Positions 9,449-18,627 of a DNA stretch of 32,462 nucleotides are shown piece after piece; position 1 is the stretch's first letter; every line of letters starts with the position of its first letter. Made by a program: the position numbers and the translations under genes. The notes under the pieces are model-generated. The model did no database searches, was not told the origin of the DNA, and was given only the letters and a program-made list of their open reading frames with translations. The DNA comes from Mariniphaga sp. (GTDB taxonomy: Bacteria; Bacteroidota; Bacteroidia; Bacteroidales; Prolixibacteraceae): positions 1 to 32,462 of the forward strand of contig JAAFHB010000034.1 in assembly GCA_010906965.1 (NCBI GenBank), given 5' to 3'.

Positions 9449-11710
9449 TTAGTATGTAACGCGGCTAAGAATTTCCATCTGCACATCTCTGGGCAAATCA
9501 ATGTAGCGGGCACTAAATCCACCAATCCTCACAAACAAATCCTGGTATTTTTCAGGGTCTATCAAAGCCTCTTCCAAATCGCCGCGATTAATTACTGTAA
9601 TCATGGCCTGAGCTCCACCTTTTTTAAAGTAAGTTGTTAGAATGGCTTCGAATTTCGCCCTGTCACTGGTGAAAAAGTCGCTTCCAAAACGCATATTTTG
9701 AACTGTACCTGCATGAATGGCGTGACTTGGCTTAACAAGCGAATTGACAAGTGCTGTAACACCCTTTTTATCATTTCCACCAGCCGGAGTATTGGCATTA
9801 GCCATCTCTTTGCCAGCTTTACGGCCATCGGCCGAAGCGCCAACCCATCGGCCAAGTATGGTATTTTGTTTGTTGTTGATGAGCACATTCAGATACCAAT
9901 GCAAGTTTGTCCGGTTGCGCTGGTCGCGAATGTTGTTGCACATGAAATCATGTAGCTCCACCATAACACCATCAGCATAAGCATCATCGTTACCATATTT
10001 TGGGCACTCTTTCAATAGTTTATGCTCTTTCTCGTATCCGACAAAATTGTTGTCCAAGGCTGCCATCAAGGTATCAGCAGAAATCAGTTTCTCGTCAAAG
10101 ACCATTTTTTTGATTGCAGTAAGACTGTCGGCTGCATTTACACTTCCGAACGATTCCAGAGAACCACCCAGATATCGTATTCCACCATCAAAAATGGCTT
10201 TGCCACGTGCAATACAATCGTCGTAAAGCATACTTAGGTAGAGATATGGCGCTTGCTTAGCAGATTCTACATATTCCAATTCTTCATGATCGGCAAGAAT
10301 TTCGATAAAGAACGCTAACTGTTTTTTGAACGCATCGAAAAACTCATCGAATGTTTTAAAATCACGTAAATCGCCAGTTGGCAAACCCAATCGCTTGCCT
10401 GTAATGTGATCGACTCCATCACGAAGGGTAACATCCAAGGCTTTTAATACATTCAGCGATCCACTGGGTGTGCCAAATCCCTTATGATCGATTACAATTT
10501 CTCCACATCCAAGCGGCATGTATTGTTCGGCATCTTCGATCGGAACATTGTGTGCATTGGCAACACCCGGAATCAAAACATCATCGTTATAAAGCAGTGG
10601 GAAGGTATAACCCTGGCCAATCAGATTCAATGATTTTTCCATCAATTTCGGATTCATTCCTTCATAAAAACGAAGGGTGGTTTGGGGTAGAATAGCTTTC
10701 CCATAGGTGCGCATGGTTTCAAGAACCAATAAGGCAAACCTGTCGGCATTGGCTTCATTTCTACGGCCGCGTCCTCCGATAATTACACGCCCGTCAACAT
10801 CACGGAACAATTCAATAATCAGTCTCCAAAAGGAATGCATCAGCGACAATGCTTCGGTTTCGGTAATAACTCCATTTTCAATGTCATTTACATAGAAATC
10901 GCCCAAATACACATCAACACGTCCGGATTCCAACGAGCCGCACATTAAGGTATAAAGCCATGATAATTGCAATGCTTCGTAAAAAGTCTCTGGTTTTGAT
11001 ACCGCATTTTTATTCAGGACTTCAGCCAATTTTCTCAATTCTTCCGCCCGTTTAGGATCAGCAACTGCATTTGCTTTTTCAAGAGCCTGTTTTTCGTAAT
11101 GACGACAAGAATCAATAAACACATCCAATGCGATAAGCATTCCTTCGAACAGTTTATAATCGCCACCTGAAGCTTTTGATTTGTCTCGTTGTTCAGTAAT
11201 TTCCAGAATCAAACCGGAAATCCCGAGTCGCAATAGTTTCTCGTAATCGACAAAAACTCCAGCCATCCGGTAAATAGGATTGGCAATCAGAGGTTTGAAA
11301 TTGTATGGCAGCGATACAATTTCGTCGCGAAACAATACCGGAAGCATTTTTTCAGTAAAAGCCGCTTCTACTTTGGCTTTTGAAGTTTCTTTTTTCCAAA
11401 AATGAAGCATTTCATGAACGCCATCTCTTTGTTCAACCGGAATATTTCCCCGCTCAATGGCTTCAATAATTTTTTGTTCGTGGCAAAAATAGCCATAAGC
11501 TGCTCCATTGGGGGCATTGTGGGGGCTGAAACCAACCCATCCCCAGAAGGTTCGACCAGCTAACCTGTCTTTCGCCTGAATTTCGGAAAGAACCGCAGGA
11601 AACTGCGCCTTATGGCATCTGCCTTCGCGAATGGCTATATGTTCGTTTATATTTTTCCTGTATGTTTCGGTGAAATTCAACTCCATCGAAAAATCATCTA
11701 TCTTTTGCAT
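9449..11710 (-). CDS. Glycyl radical enzyme, C-x-E (dehydratase/lyase-like) class
   Basis: This 753-residue cytoplasmic enzyme has a PFL domain and a C-terminal glycyl-radical domain. PLGCGEIVIDHKG gives the thiyl Cys402 and a Glu404 two residues on. The C-x-E pair is found in glycerol/propanediol dehydratases, choline lyase, hydroxyproline dehydratase and sulfite lyases, whereas true PFL has Cys-Cys. Near the C-terminus VRIGGFSARYIDL carries the predicted radical Gly731. No other fermentation genes (alcohol or aldehyde dehydrogenase, microcompartment shell) are adjacent. Its place among a GH130 gene, a symporter and sulfatases implies that the substrate comes from the glycan. The substrate cannot be named from sequence reading; a polyol, deoxy-sugar fragment or glycan substituent are options. 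The product would require oxygen-free conditions. Confidence 0.93.
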   Translation of the reverse strand: MQKIDDFSMELNFTETYRKNINEHIAIREGRCHKAQFPAVLSEIQAKDRLAGRTFWGWVGFSPHNAPNGAAYGYFCHEQKIIEAIERGNIPVEQRDGVHEMLHFWKKETSKAKVEAAFTEKMLPVLFRDEIVSLPYNFKPLIANPIYRMAGVFVDYEKLLRLGISGLILEITEQRDKSKASGGDYKLFEGMLIALDVFIDSCRHYEKQALEKANAVADPKRAEELRKLAEVLNKNAVSKPETFYEALQLSWLYTLMCGSLESGRVDVYLGDFYVNDIENGVITETEALSLMHSFWRLIIELFRDVDGRVIIGGRGRRNEANADRFALLVLETMRTYGKAILPQTTLRFYEGMNPKLMEKSLNLIGQGYTFPLLYNDDVLIPGVANAHNVPIEDAEQYMPLGCGEIVIDHKGFGTPSGSLNVLKALDVTLRDGVDHITGKRLGLPTGDLRDFKTFDEFFDAFKKQLAFFIEILADHEELEYVESAKQAPYLYLSMLYDDCIARGKAIFDGGIRYLGGSLESFGSVNAADSLTAIKKMVFDEKLISADTLMAALDNNFVGYEKEHKLLKECPKYGNDDAYADGVMVELHDFMCNNIRDQRNRTNLHWYLNVLINNKQNTILGRWVGASADGRKAGKEMANANTPAGGNDKKGVTALVNSLVKPSHAIHAGTVQNMRFGSDFFTSDRAKFEAILTTYFKKGGAQAMITVINRGDLEEALIDPEKYQDLFVRIGGFSARYIDLPRDVQMEILSRVTY

Positions 11711-11775
11711 GTTGAATATTTTAAAGTTTATTGCACTAATTATCAGTGATTAAAATTATAAAACCAACTACAGTT

Positions 11776-12786
11776 CTACCAGGCATTTGCTTTTACATAG
11801 TCGATAATTTCATCTACATTGGCATAAGCCACAGCCGTATAGGTGTCAGCAGCGCCATAATAGATTGCGATACGACCTGTTGCACCATCGGCAAGAACAC
11901 CAGTTGGGAATACAACATTTCCTACATAACCGGCAGTTTCGTATATCTTTTCGGGCGTCATAAGCGGAAACTTACAACGATAAAGTACTTTCCACGGTTC
12001 GTTAATGTCTAACATCGCAGCTCCCATGCTGTAAACAAAACTGTCGCAGGTATCGGTAACCCCGTGATAGAGTAACAACCAACCTTCGCTTGTTTCAATA
12101 GGAATGGGTCCCGGACCAATTTTTACCCTTTCCCATTTGCCGGGGCCGCGTGTAAATACAATTCGGTGCTTTCCCCAATAAGTCAAATCAGGGCTTTCGC
12201 TGTAAAAAATATCACCGTAATTTACGGCCATTCCCAGACCCATTGGTCTACTGAGCATTACATATTTATCATTTATTTTTTTAGGGAAAAGAACCCCATT
12301 GCGATTAAACGGCAAAAAAGCATTTTCCAACTGGTGAAAAGTCTTGAAGTCAGTTGTCCAAGCTTGCCCGATGGTAGCTCCGTAATACGCGTTGCACCAG
12401 GTGATGTAATACTTATCTTCAATCTTACACAAACGCGGGTCGTAGGCAACGGTTATTTTTCCCAAAGCCGGATCAGTCGAAATAAAATTAATAGGCTCTT
12501 CTTCAATAGTCCAGTTAATGCCATCAGGGCTAGTTCCCAGATGCAGATTTGGATCCATTGAGAGCGAATCAACCCGGAACACCCCTAAAAAACCATCTTC
12601 CCAAGGTATTACGCAGCTATTGAATACACTGCGTGCCTTTGGCATTGGATGCAAATCGATAATCGGATTTGTACTGTGTCGCCATACTACTTCTTTACAA
12701 TCTTTCGGTTTAGGTTCCCATGGCATATTCGGAAGTGCATCAGCTATCAGTGCTGTTTTATTGATTGAGTTATTGACTTTGTCCAT
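11776..12786 (-). CDS. GH130 family beta-mannoside phosphorylase/mannosidase
   Basis: This 336-residue protein has no signal peptide and is therefore cytosolic. Five-bladed-propeller GH130 landmarks are visible: ARSVFNSCVI (51-60), GVFRVDS, TVAYDPRL with Asp116 as the likely proton donor, NGVLFPKKI (163-171), WERVKIGPGPIP (218-229) and LLLYHGV (237-243), ending with YYGAADT. Family members phosphorolyse or hydrolyse beta-mannosides at the reducing-end side; cytosolic members are mostly phosphorylases yielding mannose-1-phosphate. Phosphorylase versus hydrolase depends on phosphate-binding residues that I cannot align by eye. It follows the symporter gene by 39 bases, which suggests that the symporter imports its substrate. 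Confidence 0.85.
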   Translation of the reverse strand: MDKVNNSINKTALIADALPNMPWEPKPKDCKEVVWRHSTNPIIDLHPMPKARSVFNSCVIPWEDGFLGVFRVDSLSMDPNLHLGTSPDGINWTIEEEPINFISTDPALGKITVAYDPRLCKIEDKYYITWCNAYYGATIGQAWTTDFKTFHQLENAFLPFNRNGVLFPKKINDKYVMLSRPMGLGMAVNYGDIFYSESPDLTYWGKHRIVFTRGPGKWERVKIGPGPIPIETSEGWLLLYHGVTDTCDSFVYSMGAAMLDINEPWKVLYRCKFPLMTPEKIYETAGYVGNVVFPTGVLADGATGRIAIYYGAADTYTAVAYANVDEIIDYVKANAW

Positions 12787-12825
12787 AAGAAATTATACAA
12801 ATTATTAAAATTTAATGATTTTCGA

Positions 12826-15024
12826 TTAGCTACCTAAGCCAATAATAAATACCAGCAAGGCAATAACACTTACAACGGCCATACAAGATACGACTACACC
12901 CACCCAATCTTCGCGGTTCCACCTGCGGAATTCCCAGTTTGAATCAGGGAAGATTTTGAGGTGATTATAGCGCGTTGGATTAGCTTGGGTCAGTGCCATT
13001 TCGCGTTCATCGTCTTCGTGTGTACCAACAACTGGAGTAAGCATTTTCCCATAGAATTGATCAAGTATTTTCTTGTCCTCCGGCTGTGTAAAAAAGGCTA
13101 CAAGCATCAACACAAGAAAAGGAATAATAATACGAAAGAGAAATGTTAGGGTCTCGTTTAACGAGTATGAATTCTTCGATAAATCCCATCCTAACCTGTC
13201 AAATGCGATTAATTCCACCTTCAAATAACCCTTGCCTGTTGTATTTCCATTGGTGAGATCCAGACCATCGCTCCAGAAAATGGATTTTTTCGGTAACAAT
13301 ACTTTCTTTTCGAATTGATCTCCAGTCTTGAATTCAAGAGGACGTACACCTTCGGATTTTCCGGCTGCATTTAAGCGATTCCATGTGGCGATAACGCGAT
13401 CACGTTCCTGAACATCCATTTGCCTGGCTATGTAGGTACGGCTGACAGGGACTGCATTTGTGGTTTTGCTTAAATATTCCGAAGTACGCATTCCAGAGAT
13501 CATAGGAAGTCCAAATGGTAAAACTACAGTTGCGACAAACATTACAATCATCGATGCCCATGCCCCGGCCTGGTTGGATCTGCGCCAAAGCATGCCCAGC
13601 CAAAACGCGGCAGCAAGGATGGCGTTAAACATCATCGTCATCTTAAAAAGTCCAAACAAATCTTTGGACTGAGTTGCAAAATAAGCCGAAACAAGCATAT
13701 ATAATGCACTAAAAACACGGCCTGCCCAGATGTAATGGTTTTCCGAACAATTAGGACGAAATGGACGATACAGGTTGTTGGTGATTAAAGCCGCTGCCGT
13801 GAGCATAAAAGCAGATTTAGCTGCCATAAGTGCCGCAATCAGGCAGGCGATCATCAAACCGACGAGTCCAATATTAAGAGGCCCGAGTAAATCGCGGGTG
13901 GCGTGCCCCCAAACGTAGTCCGGATCCGAAATTGTTCCGCCATAAAGCACCACCGTCAATAATGCCACAACACCCCACATTACACTCGAATATCTTTTCA
14001 GTAGCATTCCAGAAACAAAGCCATATCGTGCGGTATAATCGTCTTTTGCAGAACCACATGCAGTCATCTGGTTAGCCTGAACGGCAGTTGCCAAAACAAC
14101 CATTACCGAAAACCCCACAATCCAGAACCAGGAAAATTCAACCAAGCTCGGCGATCCCCATATTTCCATAAACGATGCAGGCAATACTTTATGCATGGTA
14201 CTGAATGCGCCCAGCATCCCCTCCGAGCCATGATGAAGATTAATCTTCATCATGGCAAACGGAATAAGCAGTATAGATAGTAAAATGATAAAAATTCCTT
14301 GTACCAAATCAACCATAAATGCCGCAGCAAGCCCACCAATACTGGCGTAGAATAACGTCACTGCTGCAACAACAATAATGAGCCAATTTTCATCCACATA
14401 AGAATATTCCTTTTTGGGATTGAGCATCTGCAATTCAACTAACCGTGACTTTTGATCTGCTGCTAACAAAGCAAAATCAGCTGCTTCTAATTTCTCGCGT
14501 TCAACGGCCTTCGTATATTCAACACGTTCAATCATGTTAAGCTCTGATTCAGGTTTAGCCGCAATCGCCGCAATCGTTTTTGACATCGCCACCAACCCGA
14601 TTGCTGCTATCAAAACGAAGAAAATAGTTTGGCACATCGCATAAAAAGCCGCCATCCGTTTTGAATTGTAACGCTCTTCAAAGAAATCGCCCAGCGTAAG
14701 TAAGCGCAATCTCCTGTACCAGATTGAGGTCATCCAGAAAACAGGCAGGTTCACTAATCCTCCAGCCAACATTGCCCAAATACCTGATGCACCGTTAGAA
14801 TTAACCATCGTTGTTGTTGTCGTAACATTTTCGACCGATGTTGCCTGCCCAAATGCAGCAAAAGTCTGGATTAATTTACCGAAACGCCGACCTGCCATGA
14901 AGTAATCTTCACGATTATTTACTAACCGTGCAGCACGTATTGCGATGTAAACGATCCCAACAAAATAGATGATGATAATGGCAATGTCGAGGATAGTTAA
15001 TCCCCAAAAAGTAATCGTTGTCAT
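12826..15024 (-). CDS. Sodium:solute symporter (SSS family), enlarged
   Basis: This 732-residue inner-membrane transporter has about a dozen or more hydrophobic segments. The first helix (12-30) is followed by EDYFMAGR, a common SSS landmark, then FAAFGQATSVEN and the GIWAMLAGG helix. Two hydrophilic insertions make it longer than the usual 500-600 residues: a charged, probably helical stretch at about 155-212 and a larger one at about 512-622. A last helix lies at 708-730. SSS proteins couple uptake of sugars, sugar acids, amino acids or polyols to Na+. The gene starts in the stop codon of the preceding phosphoesterase gene (ATGA overlap at 15021-15024) and precedes the GH130 gene, so a mannoside or a liberated substituent is the probable cargo. 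Confidence 0.9.
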   Translation of the reverse strand: MTTITFWGLTILDIAIIIIYFVGIVYIAIRAARLVNNREDYFMAGRRFGKLIQTFAAFGQATSVENVTTTTTMVNSNGASGIWAMLAGGLVNLPVFWMTSIWYRRLRLLTLGDFFEERYNSKRMAAFYAMCQTIFFVLIAAIGLVAMSKTIAAIAAKPESELNMIERVEYTKAVEREKLEAADFALLAADQKSRLVELQMLNPKKEYSYVDENWLIIVVAAVTLFYASIGGLAAAFMVDLVQGIFIILLSILLIPFAMMKINLHHGSEGMLGAFSTMHKVLPASFMEIWGSPSLVEFSWFWIVGFSVMVVLATAVQANQMTACGSAKDDYTARYGFVSGMLLKRYSSVMWGVVALLTVVLYGGTISDPDYVWGHATRDLLGPLNIGLVGLMIACLIAALMAAKSAFMLTAAALITNNLYRPFRPNCSENHYIWAGRVFSALYMLVSAYFATQSKDLFGLFKMTMMFNAILAAAFWLGMLWRRSNQAGAWASMIVMFVATVVLPFGLPMISGMRTSEYLSKTTNAVPVSRTYIARQMDVQERDRVIATWNRLNAAGKSEGVRPLEFKTGDQFEKKVLLPKKSIFWSDGLDLTNGNTTGKGYLKVELIAFDRLGWDLSKNSYSLNETLTFLFRIIIPFLVLMLVAFFTQPEDKKILDQFYGKMLTPVVGTHEDDEREMALTQANPTRYNHLKIFPDSNWEFRRWNREDWVGVVVSCMAVVSVIALLVFIIGLGS

Positions 15025-16391
15025 GAAATTATTATCTGTGTGGTGCTATTCGGTTTAAGATCAATCAGTACATCTACTACATATACTGAGTTGCCATCGA
15101 ACGCTTGTTCGACATTCCCATTTGAAACTTTGTATTTTCTACCCGGAGGCATTATAAATCTTACTTTCGCCCCTTCGATGGAGAAATCAAATTTGTTGAT
15201 AATGGTAGCAGTGTTGATCGCTGATGAACCGTTATTTGTTTCAACGAATGTCAAACTGAGTTTTGGCCTGTACAGTGCCGGTGTTTTGCTGTCCTCAGGG
15301 TTTTCGACATACACAACCTGTGCGGTTGTCCCACTAACAGGCGTATAATTACCTGTTTTTTGATTTACCTTAAACAGATTGAATTCCATATTATCCCTTA
15401 CTGAATTTGCAATATATTGGATGGGTTTGTTTTTCAGAAGAGAGGGATTCTGGTTTGCAATGTAATGATTATGTCCAATAAGTACCAATTCCAGATTTGC
15501 AATGCTGTCGAAAGTCGACATTTCCTTGTTCCTGATATGAGCTGCTCCAAGCCTGAAATTACCGGTACCCGCTTCCTTAAGCCAGGATTGTATTTCATTT
15601 ATTTGTTGTGCCGGATTAAATCCATTCCATCCGTTATTAATCACCATAAAACGTCCGTTTCCGTAGCTAAAATTATAGGTTTGTAATCCCCACCATTTAT
15701 TCCACCAATCCGACTTCTCTTTATAAAAACCTTCTTCAGGCATGTTGTCAAAATCGATATCGTGGTTACCAGCTACCGAATATACTGCAGCTTTAATCTG
15801 ATTTAATCCTTTTTGCCCTTTTTCGCTGTTACCGGCAAACAGCTGGTTCATTCGTTCTTCTGTGGGGCGATACAAATTATCGCCTGTATTGAATACAATT
15901 TCCGGATGAATGATATTCGCAATATCGATGATGGCCGAAAGCCGGTTCAAAGTGGTTTCATATCCATTCTGAAAAGCGTGAATATCAGAAAAATGTAAAA
16001 TGTAATAACTTGATTTATATTTTTTTATAACTTTAACTCCAGCCTGCGATTCCACCATTCCGGTGGAAGTGTTCAGTACAACATCGTAACGATCAGCGGG
16101 TGTCGATTTCGGGACTTTAACCGTAATTTTTGTATTATATCTGTTTTGTGATGTAACATCGTACACCCAACTGCCTGTCTTAATTTCTATGGGCGTTGCG
16201 ACACTATTGAATGGGCCATTTAATTGTACTGAACGAACAGTTTGTCCTGCGTCGGCATTGAACCAGACCTCAAAACTTTCGCCTCCCTTTACTATGGCAG
16301 TTGTAGCCCTCCAGGGATAAACAACATTTCCACAAAATGCCAGGATGCCTGAACATATCAGCAAGAAAAATAAGGTGAGAGATTTTATCAT
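15021..16391 (-). CDS. Secreted calcineurin-like metallophosphoesterase with N-terminal beta domain
   Basis: This 456-residue protein has a signal peptide (about 1-21). Residues 22-125 form a beta-rich, Ig-like region. The phosphoesterase domain shows HFSDIHAF (Asp136, His138), NTGDNLY (Asp171), VAGNHDID (Asn209, His210), AAHIRNK (His285) and LIGHNHY (306-310), the complete dinuclear-metal motif set. A C-terminal beta region (about 340-456) follows. It should cleave phosphomono- or diesters in the periplasm or at the cell surface. It overlaps the EEP gene upstream and the symporter gene downstream by four bases each, so all three are tightly coupled. The phosphorylated substrate is unknown; a phosphate-decorated glycan fits the neighbourhood. 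Confidence 0.88.
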   Translation of the reverse strand: MIKSLTLFFLLICSGILAFCGNVVYPWRATTAIVKGGESFEVWFNADAGQTVRSVQLNGPFNSVATPIEIKTGSWVYDVTSQNRYNTKITVKVPKSTPADRYDVVLNTSTGMVESQAGVKVIKKYKSSYYILHFSDIHAFQNGYETTLNRLSAIIDIANIIHPEIVFNTGDNLYRPTEERMNQLFAGNSEKGQKGLNQIKAAVYSVAGNHDIDFDNMPEEGFYKEKSDWWNKWWGLQTYNFSYGNGRFMVINNGWNGFNPAQQINEIQSWLKEAGTGNFRLGAAHIRNKEMSTFDSIANLELVLIGHNHYIANQNPSLLKNKPIQYIANSVRDNMEFNLFKVNQKTGNYTPVSGTTAQVVYVENPEDSKTPALYRPKLSLTFVETNNGSSAINTATIINKFDFSIEGAKVRFIMPPGRKYKVSNGNVEQAFDGNSVYVVDVLIDLKPNSTTQIIIS

Positions 16392-17338
16392 TTTGTAGTC
16401 TTTTCTATTTTATCTTTAATCTCAAATTCAACAACTATTGGCTTATGATCCGATGGATAAACGCCATTGACATTAAAATCAACTTCCTCGTAATTTAATA
16501 CTTCAACACCTCCTTTGTAGAGAATCCAATCAATTTTATTGGGATCTTCAAACGAATTTTTAAGCAAATCCGGATCGCTTGAGTTTTTATCACCCACCAG
16601 AACCTTGTAGGGCGCAGTGCCCGGACGACAATTAAAATCCCCCGTCAGAAATACGGGACGTTCGGCAGTCCATGACCCAAATCGGTTTAGGTCGTTCACT
16701 TTTTTCAGGATTAATTTTGATGCATTCAACCTGGCCAGCGTATCGATGCGCCCATTGAAATAATGGGTATTAAAAACATAAAACTCAAGGTTGTTTTCCC
16801 AGTGTCCCCTGTAATCCTGCGAATGTCTGTTCTTGTCATTCTCCACTGGCTTATTTATCCAAGCCAGACGTGCCCAGGTTACCATGCGCGGATTAACTTC
16901 AGGGCCGCTGCCAATGATTTCAGGAGTTTCAGAAAGCTGAAAACTTTGCATCTCACGCAAGCGAAATTTATCGCGTTTGAAGAATATGACCATGTGTTCA
17001 TCGTCATCACCCCCTTTTCTGCCTTCTCCGATCACAACATAATCTGGCAGATGATCTGCTAAATAGTCAATTTGTTCCTTTAACCCTTCCTGTGTCCCAA
17101 TGATGTCAGGATTGTACTTGCGAATCAATTCCACCTGCATTTCACGCCTTACTTCCCACGATGGTTTATAGTCAGGACTGGCAAACTTTAAATTGTACGT
17201 CATCAATTTCAGCGTTTTGCCCGAGCTATTTTTACTTATGACGGTTTGCCCTATAACAAAATAGGTTAAACAAATCGAAAAAAGCAGAGTCAGACTTAAT
17301 ACTAAAAAATGTTTTTTTACTTGTGCATTTTGAGTCAT
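16388..17338 (-). CDS. Endonuclease/exonuclease/phosphatase (EEP) family protein
   Basis: This 316-residue enzyme has an N-terminal hydrophobic segment (11-30) acting as signal peptide or anchor, so it is exported rather than a DNA-repair nuclease. EEP motifs: LMTYNLKF (Asn49), IIGTQEG (Glu84), FNTHYFN (His192), LTGDFNCRPG (Asp234, Asn236), KIDWILYK and YPSDHKPIVVEF (Asp297, His298). The family covers nucleases, inositol phosphatases and sphingomyelinases; PUL-borne exported members are taken to be sugar phosphatases or phosphodiesterases. The stop overlaps the start of the metallophosphoesterase gene (ATGA, 16388-16391), and 20 bases separate it from the beta-helix gene upstream. The actual ester cleaved is inference. 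Confidence 0.88.
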   Translation of the reverse strand: MTQNAQVKKHFLVLSLTLLFSICLTYFVIGQTVISKNSSGKTLKLMTYNLKFASPDYKPSWEVRREMQVELIRKYNPDIIGTQEGLKEQIDYLADHLPDYVVIGEGRKGGDDDEHMVIFFKRDKFRLREMQSFQLSETPEIIGSGPEVNPRMVTWARLAWINKPVENDKNRHSQDYRGHWENNLEFYVFNTHYFNGRIDTLARLNASKLILKKVNDLNRFGSWTAERPVFLTGDFNCRPGTAPYKVLVGDKNSSDPDLLKNSFEDPNKIDWILYKGGVEVLNYEEVDFNVNGVYPSDHKPIVVEFEIKDKIEKTTK

Positions 17339-17358
17339 GTTCTATTCAATTAATGGAA

Positions 17359-18591
17359 TCAGTTAATTGTTTTGTTGTATAAATTCTCATCCTTATCGAA
17401 ACAACCTGACATATAGATAACCGCCTGATTATTTTCAACAGTAACAGGAGAATCTGACTTATAATTTCTCATTCGGCTTCCCCATATTGAAACGGTTAAT
17501 TTTTTGTCACCCCTAACCAGCAAAAAATCCCACGATAGGTTTTCCGGAACAGTTGTCAGTGCACCATTTCCACCCGAAAATGCTTCAACATTGCTTAGCG
17601 AAGTGTGCCCTTGTCCTTCAATGATTATTGGATGGATATCTTCTACTTTCTCGCCTGTATTGGCGATTATTGATCCTTGTGCGATTTGCCAGTTCCGGTT
17701 CTTGGTGTTATTTCCACGCTTTAAAATGCCAACTGCAACGCAGTCGAAGTTAAAGTTGGTTAATTGTCCGTAAGATTCTCCATCCAGAAGAATCCCACCA
17801 TAAGTTCCAAATGTAAAGAGATCGATTATTTGAGCATTGTCGGTATGATTTATAGTGTAAGCAAATGTTTTTTTAGCAATTACAGCATCCACAACTGCAC
17901 GACTGTATTGGCCTCCTATACATCGCTGTCCGGCAGGGTTGACATGACAATGCAAAATGCGTGGAACGTCATATACATAATCCATACGTATAAATTCACC
18001 GCTAAGGGGATAACCGTAGCAATGCTCAAAAGTCATTAATTCGCAGGCATTTTCGCGACTGGCATTAAAATCGAAGGCCAGATATTCGCCATAAAAAGTG
18101 AGACAGGAAAGATAAACACCCTGTGTCTTGTTGGTTTGCGAAACCTGAATGGTTGCCTTGTATGGGATAATTGCCGCCGGATCTTTAATGGTTTGTTCGG
18201 GATACCAAAATTGAATGCCTTTAATTTGGGTACCGGTTTCAACAGTAATAAAAGCATTTTTCTTATCTGTGATTGCGAATACGCTGCCAACCGGTTGTTT
18301 TTTTGCCGGATGGGTCGTTCCACGGGGAGTTGGACCGTGCACTCCAATCAATGAAACATTCTTTTTCAGGACAATTCCGCCATCTACAGGATAGGGTTCT
18401 TCAGAGGGCTCAACCCATAGCGCCGCGCCACTTGCTGAAGCCCAATCAATTGCCTTTTGTAGGTTTATTTTATTGACGGCTGCACTATTCCCGGGTTTGA
18501 CATCAAATTTCTGGATACTTGTTAATTCTGAAGCTTTTAACTGGGTGATGCCGAGCATGAGTACCAGTACTAAAACTAAATTGGTTTTCAT
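17359..18591 (-). CDS. Secreted right-handed parallel beta-helix protein
   Basis: This 410-residue protein has a signal peptide (about 1-20). It begins IQKFDVKPGNSAAVNKINLQKA, the opening seen in pectate-lyase-superfamily proteins (GH28/GH55/PL-like), and GALWVEP... and VSLIGVHG... match the first coils of the helix. Repeating short beta stretches such as FITVETGTQIKGIQFWYPEQ continue to the C-terminus. I could not identify a catalytic Asp pair of GH28 or a lyase Arg/Lys site, so it may be an enzyme of unassigned family or a glycan-binding/structural protein. It stands between a metallophosphoesterase and the EEP gene on the same strand. Confidence 0.7.
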   Translation of the reverse strand: MKTNLVLVLVLMLGITQLKASELTSIQKFDVKPGNSAAVNKINLQKAIDWASASGAALWVEPSEEPYPVDGGIVLKKNVSLIGVHGPTPRGTTHPAKKQPVGSVFAITDKKNAFITVETGTQIKGIQFWYPEQTIKDPAAIIPYKATIQVSQTNKTQGVYLSCLTFYGEYLAFDFNASRENACELMTFEHCYGYPLSGEFIRMDYVYDVPRILHCHVNPAGQRCIGGQYSRAVVDAVIAKKTFAYTINHTDNAQIIDLFTFGTYGGILLDGESYGQLTNFNFDCVAVGILKRGNNTKNRNWQIAQGSIIANTGEKVEDIHPIIIEGQGHTSLSNVEAFSGGNGALTTVPENLSWDFLLVRGDKKLTVSIWGSRMRNYKSDSPVTVENNQAVIYMSGCFDKDENLYNKTIN

Positions 18592-18627
18592 TGGTCTTGT
18601 CTGTTTAAATTAAAAGAATATCTTATG

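Noticed and set aside
11711..11775. CACT-N7-AGTG repeat between the GH130 and glycyl radical enzyme genes considered as operator or terminator
   Set aside because: Four-bp arms are too short, there is no T-run and no -33/-7 pair, so the gap is treated as an ordinary operon spacer.
12166..12561. Plus-strand open frame of 131 codons opposite the GH130 gene
   Set aside because: It is an antisense shadow of a well-supported GH130 gene and has no protein features of its own.
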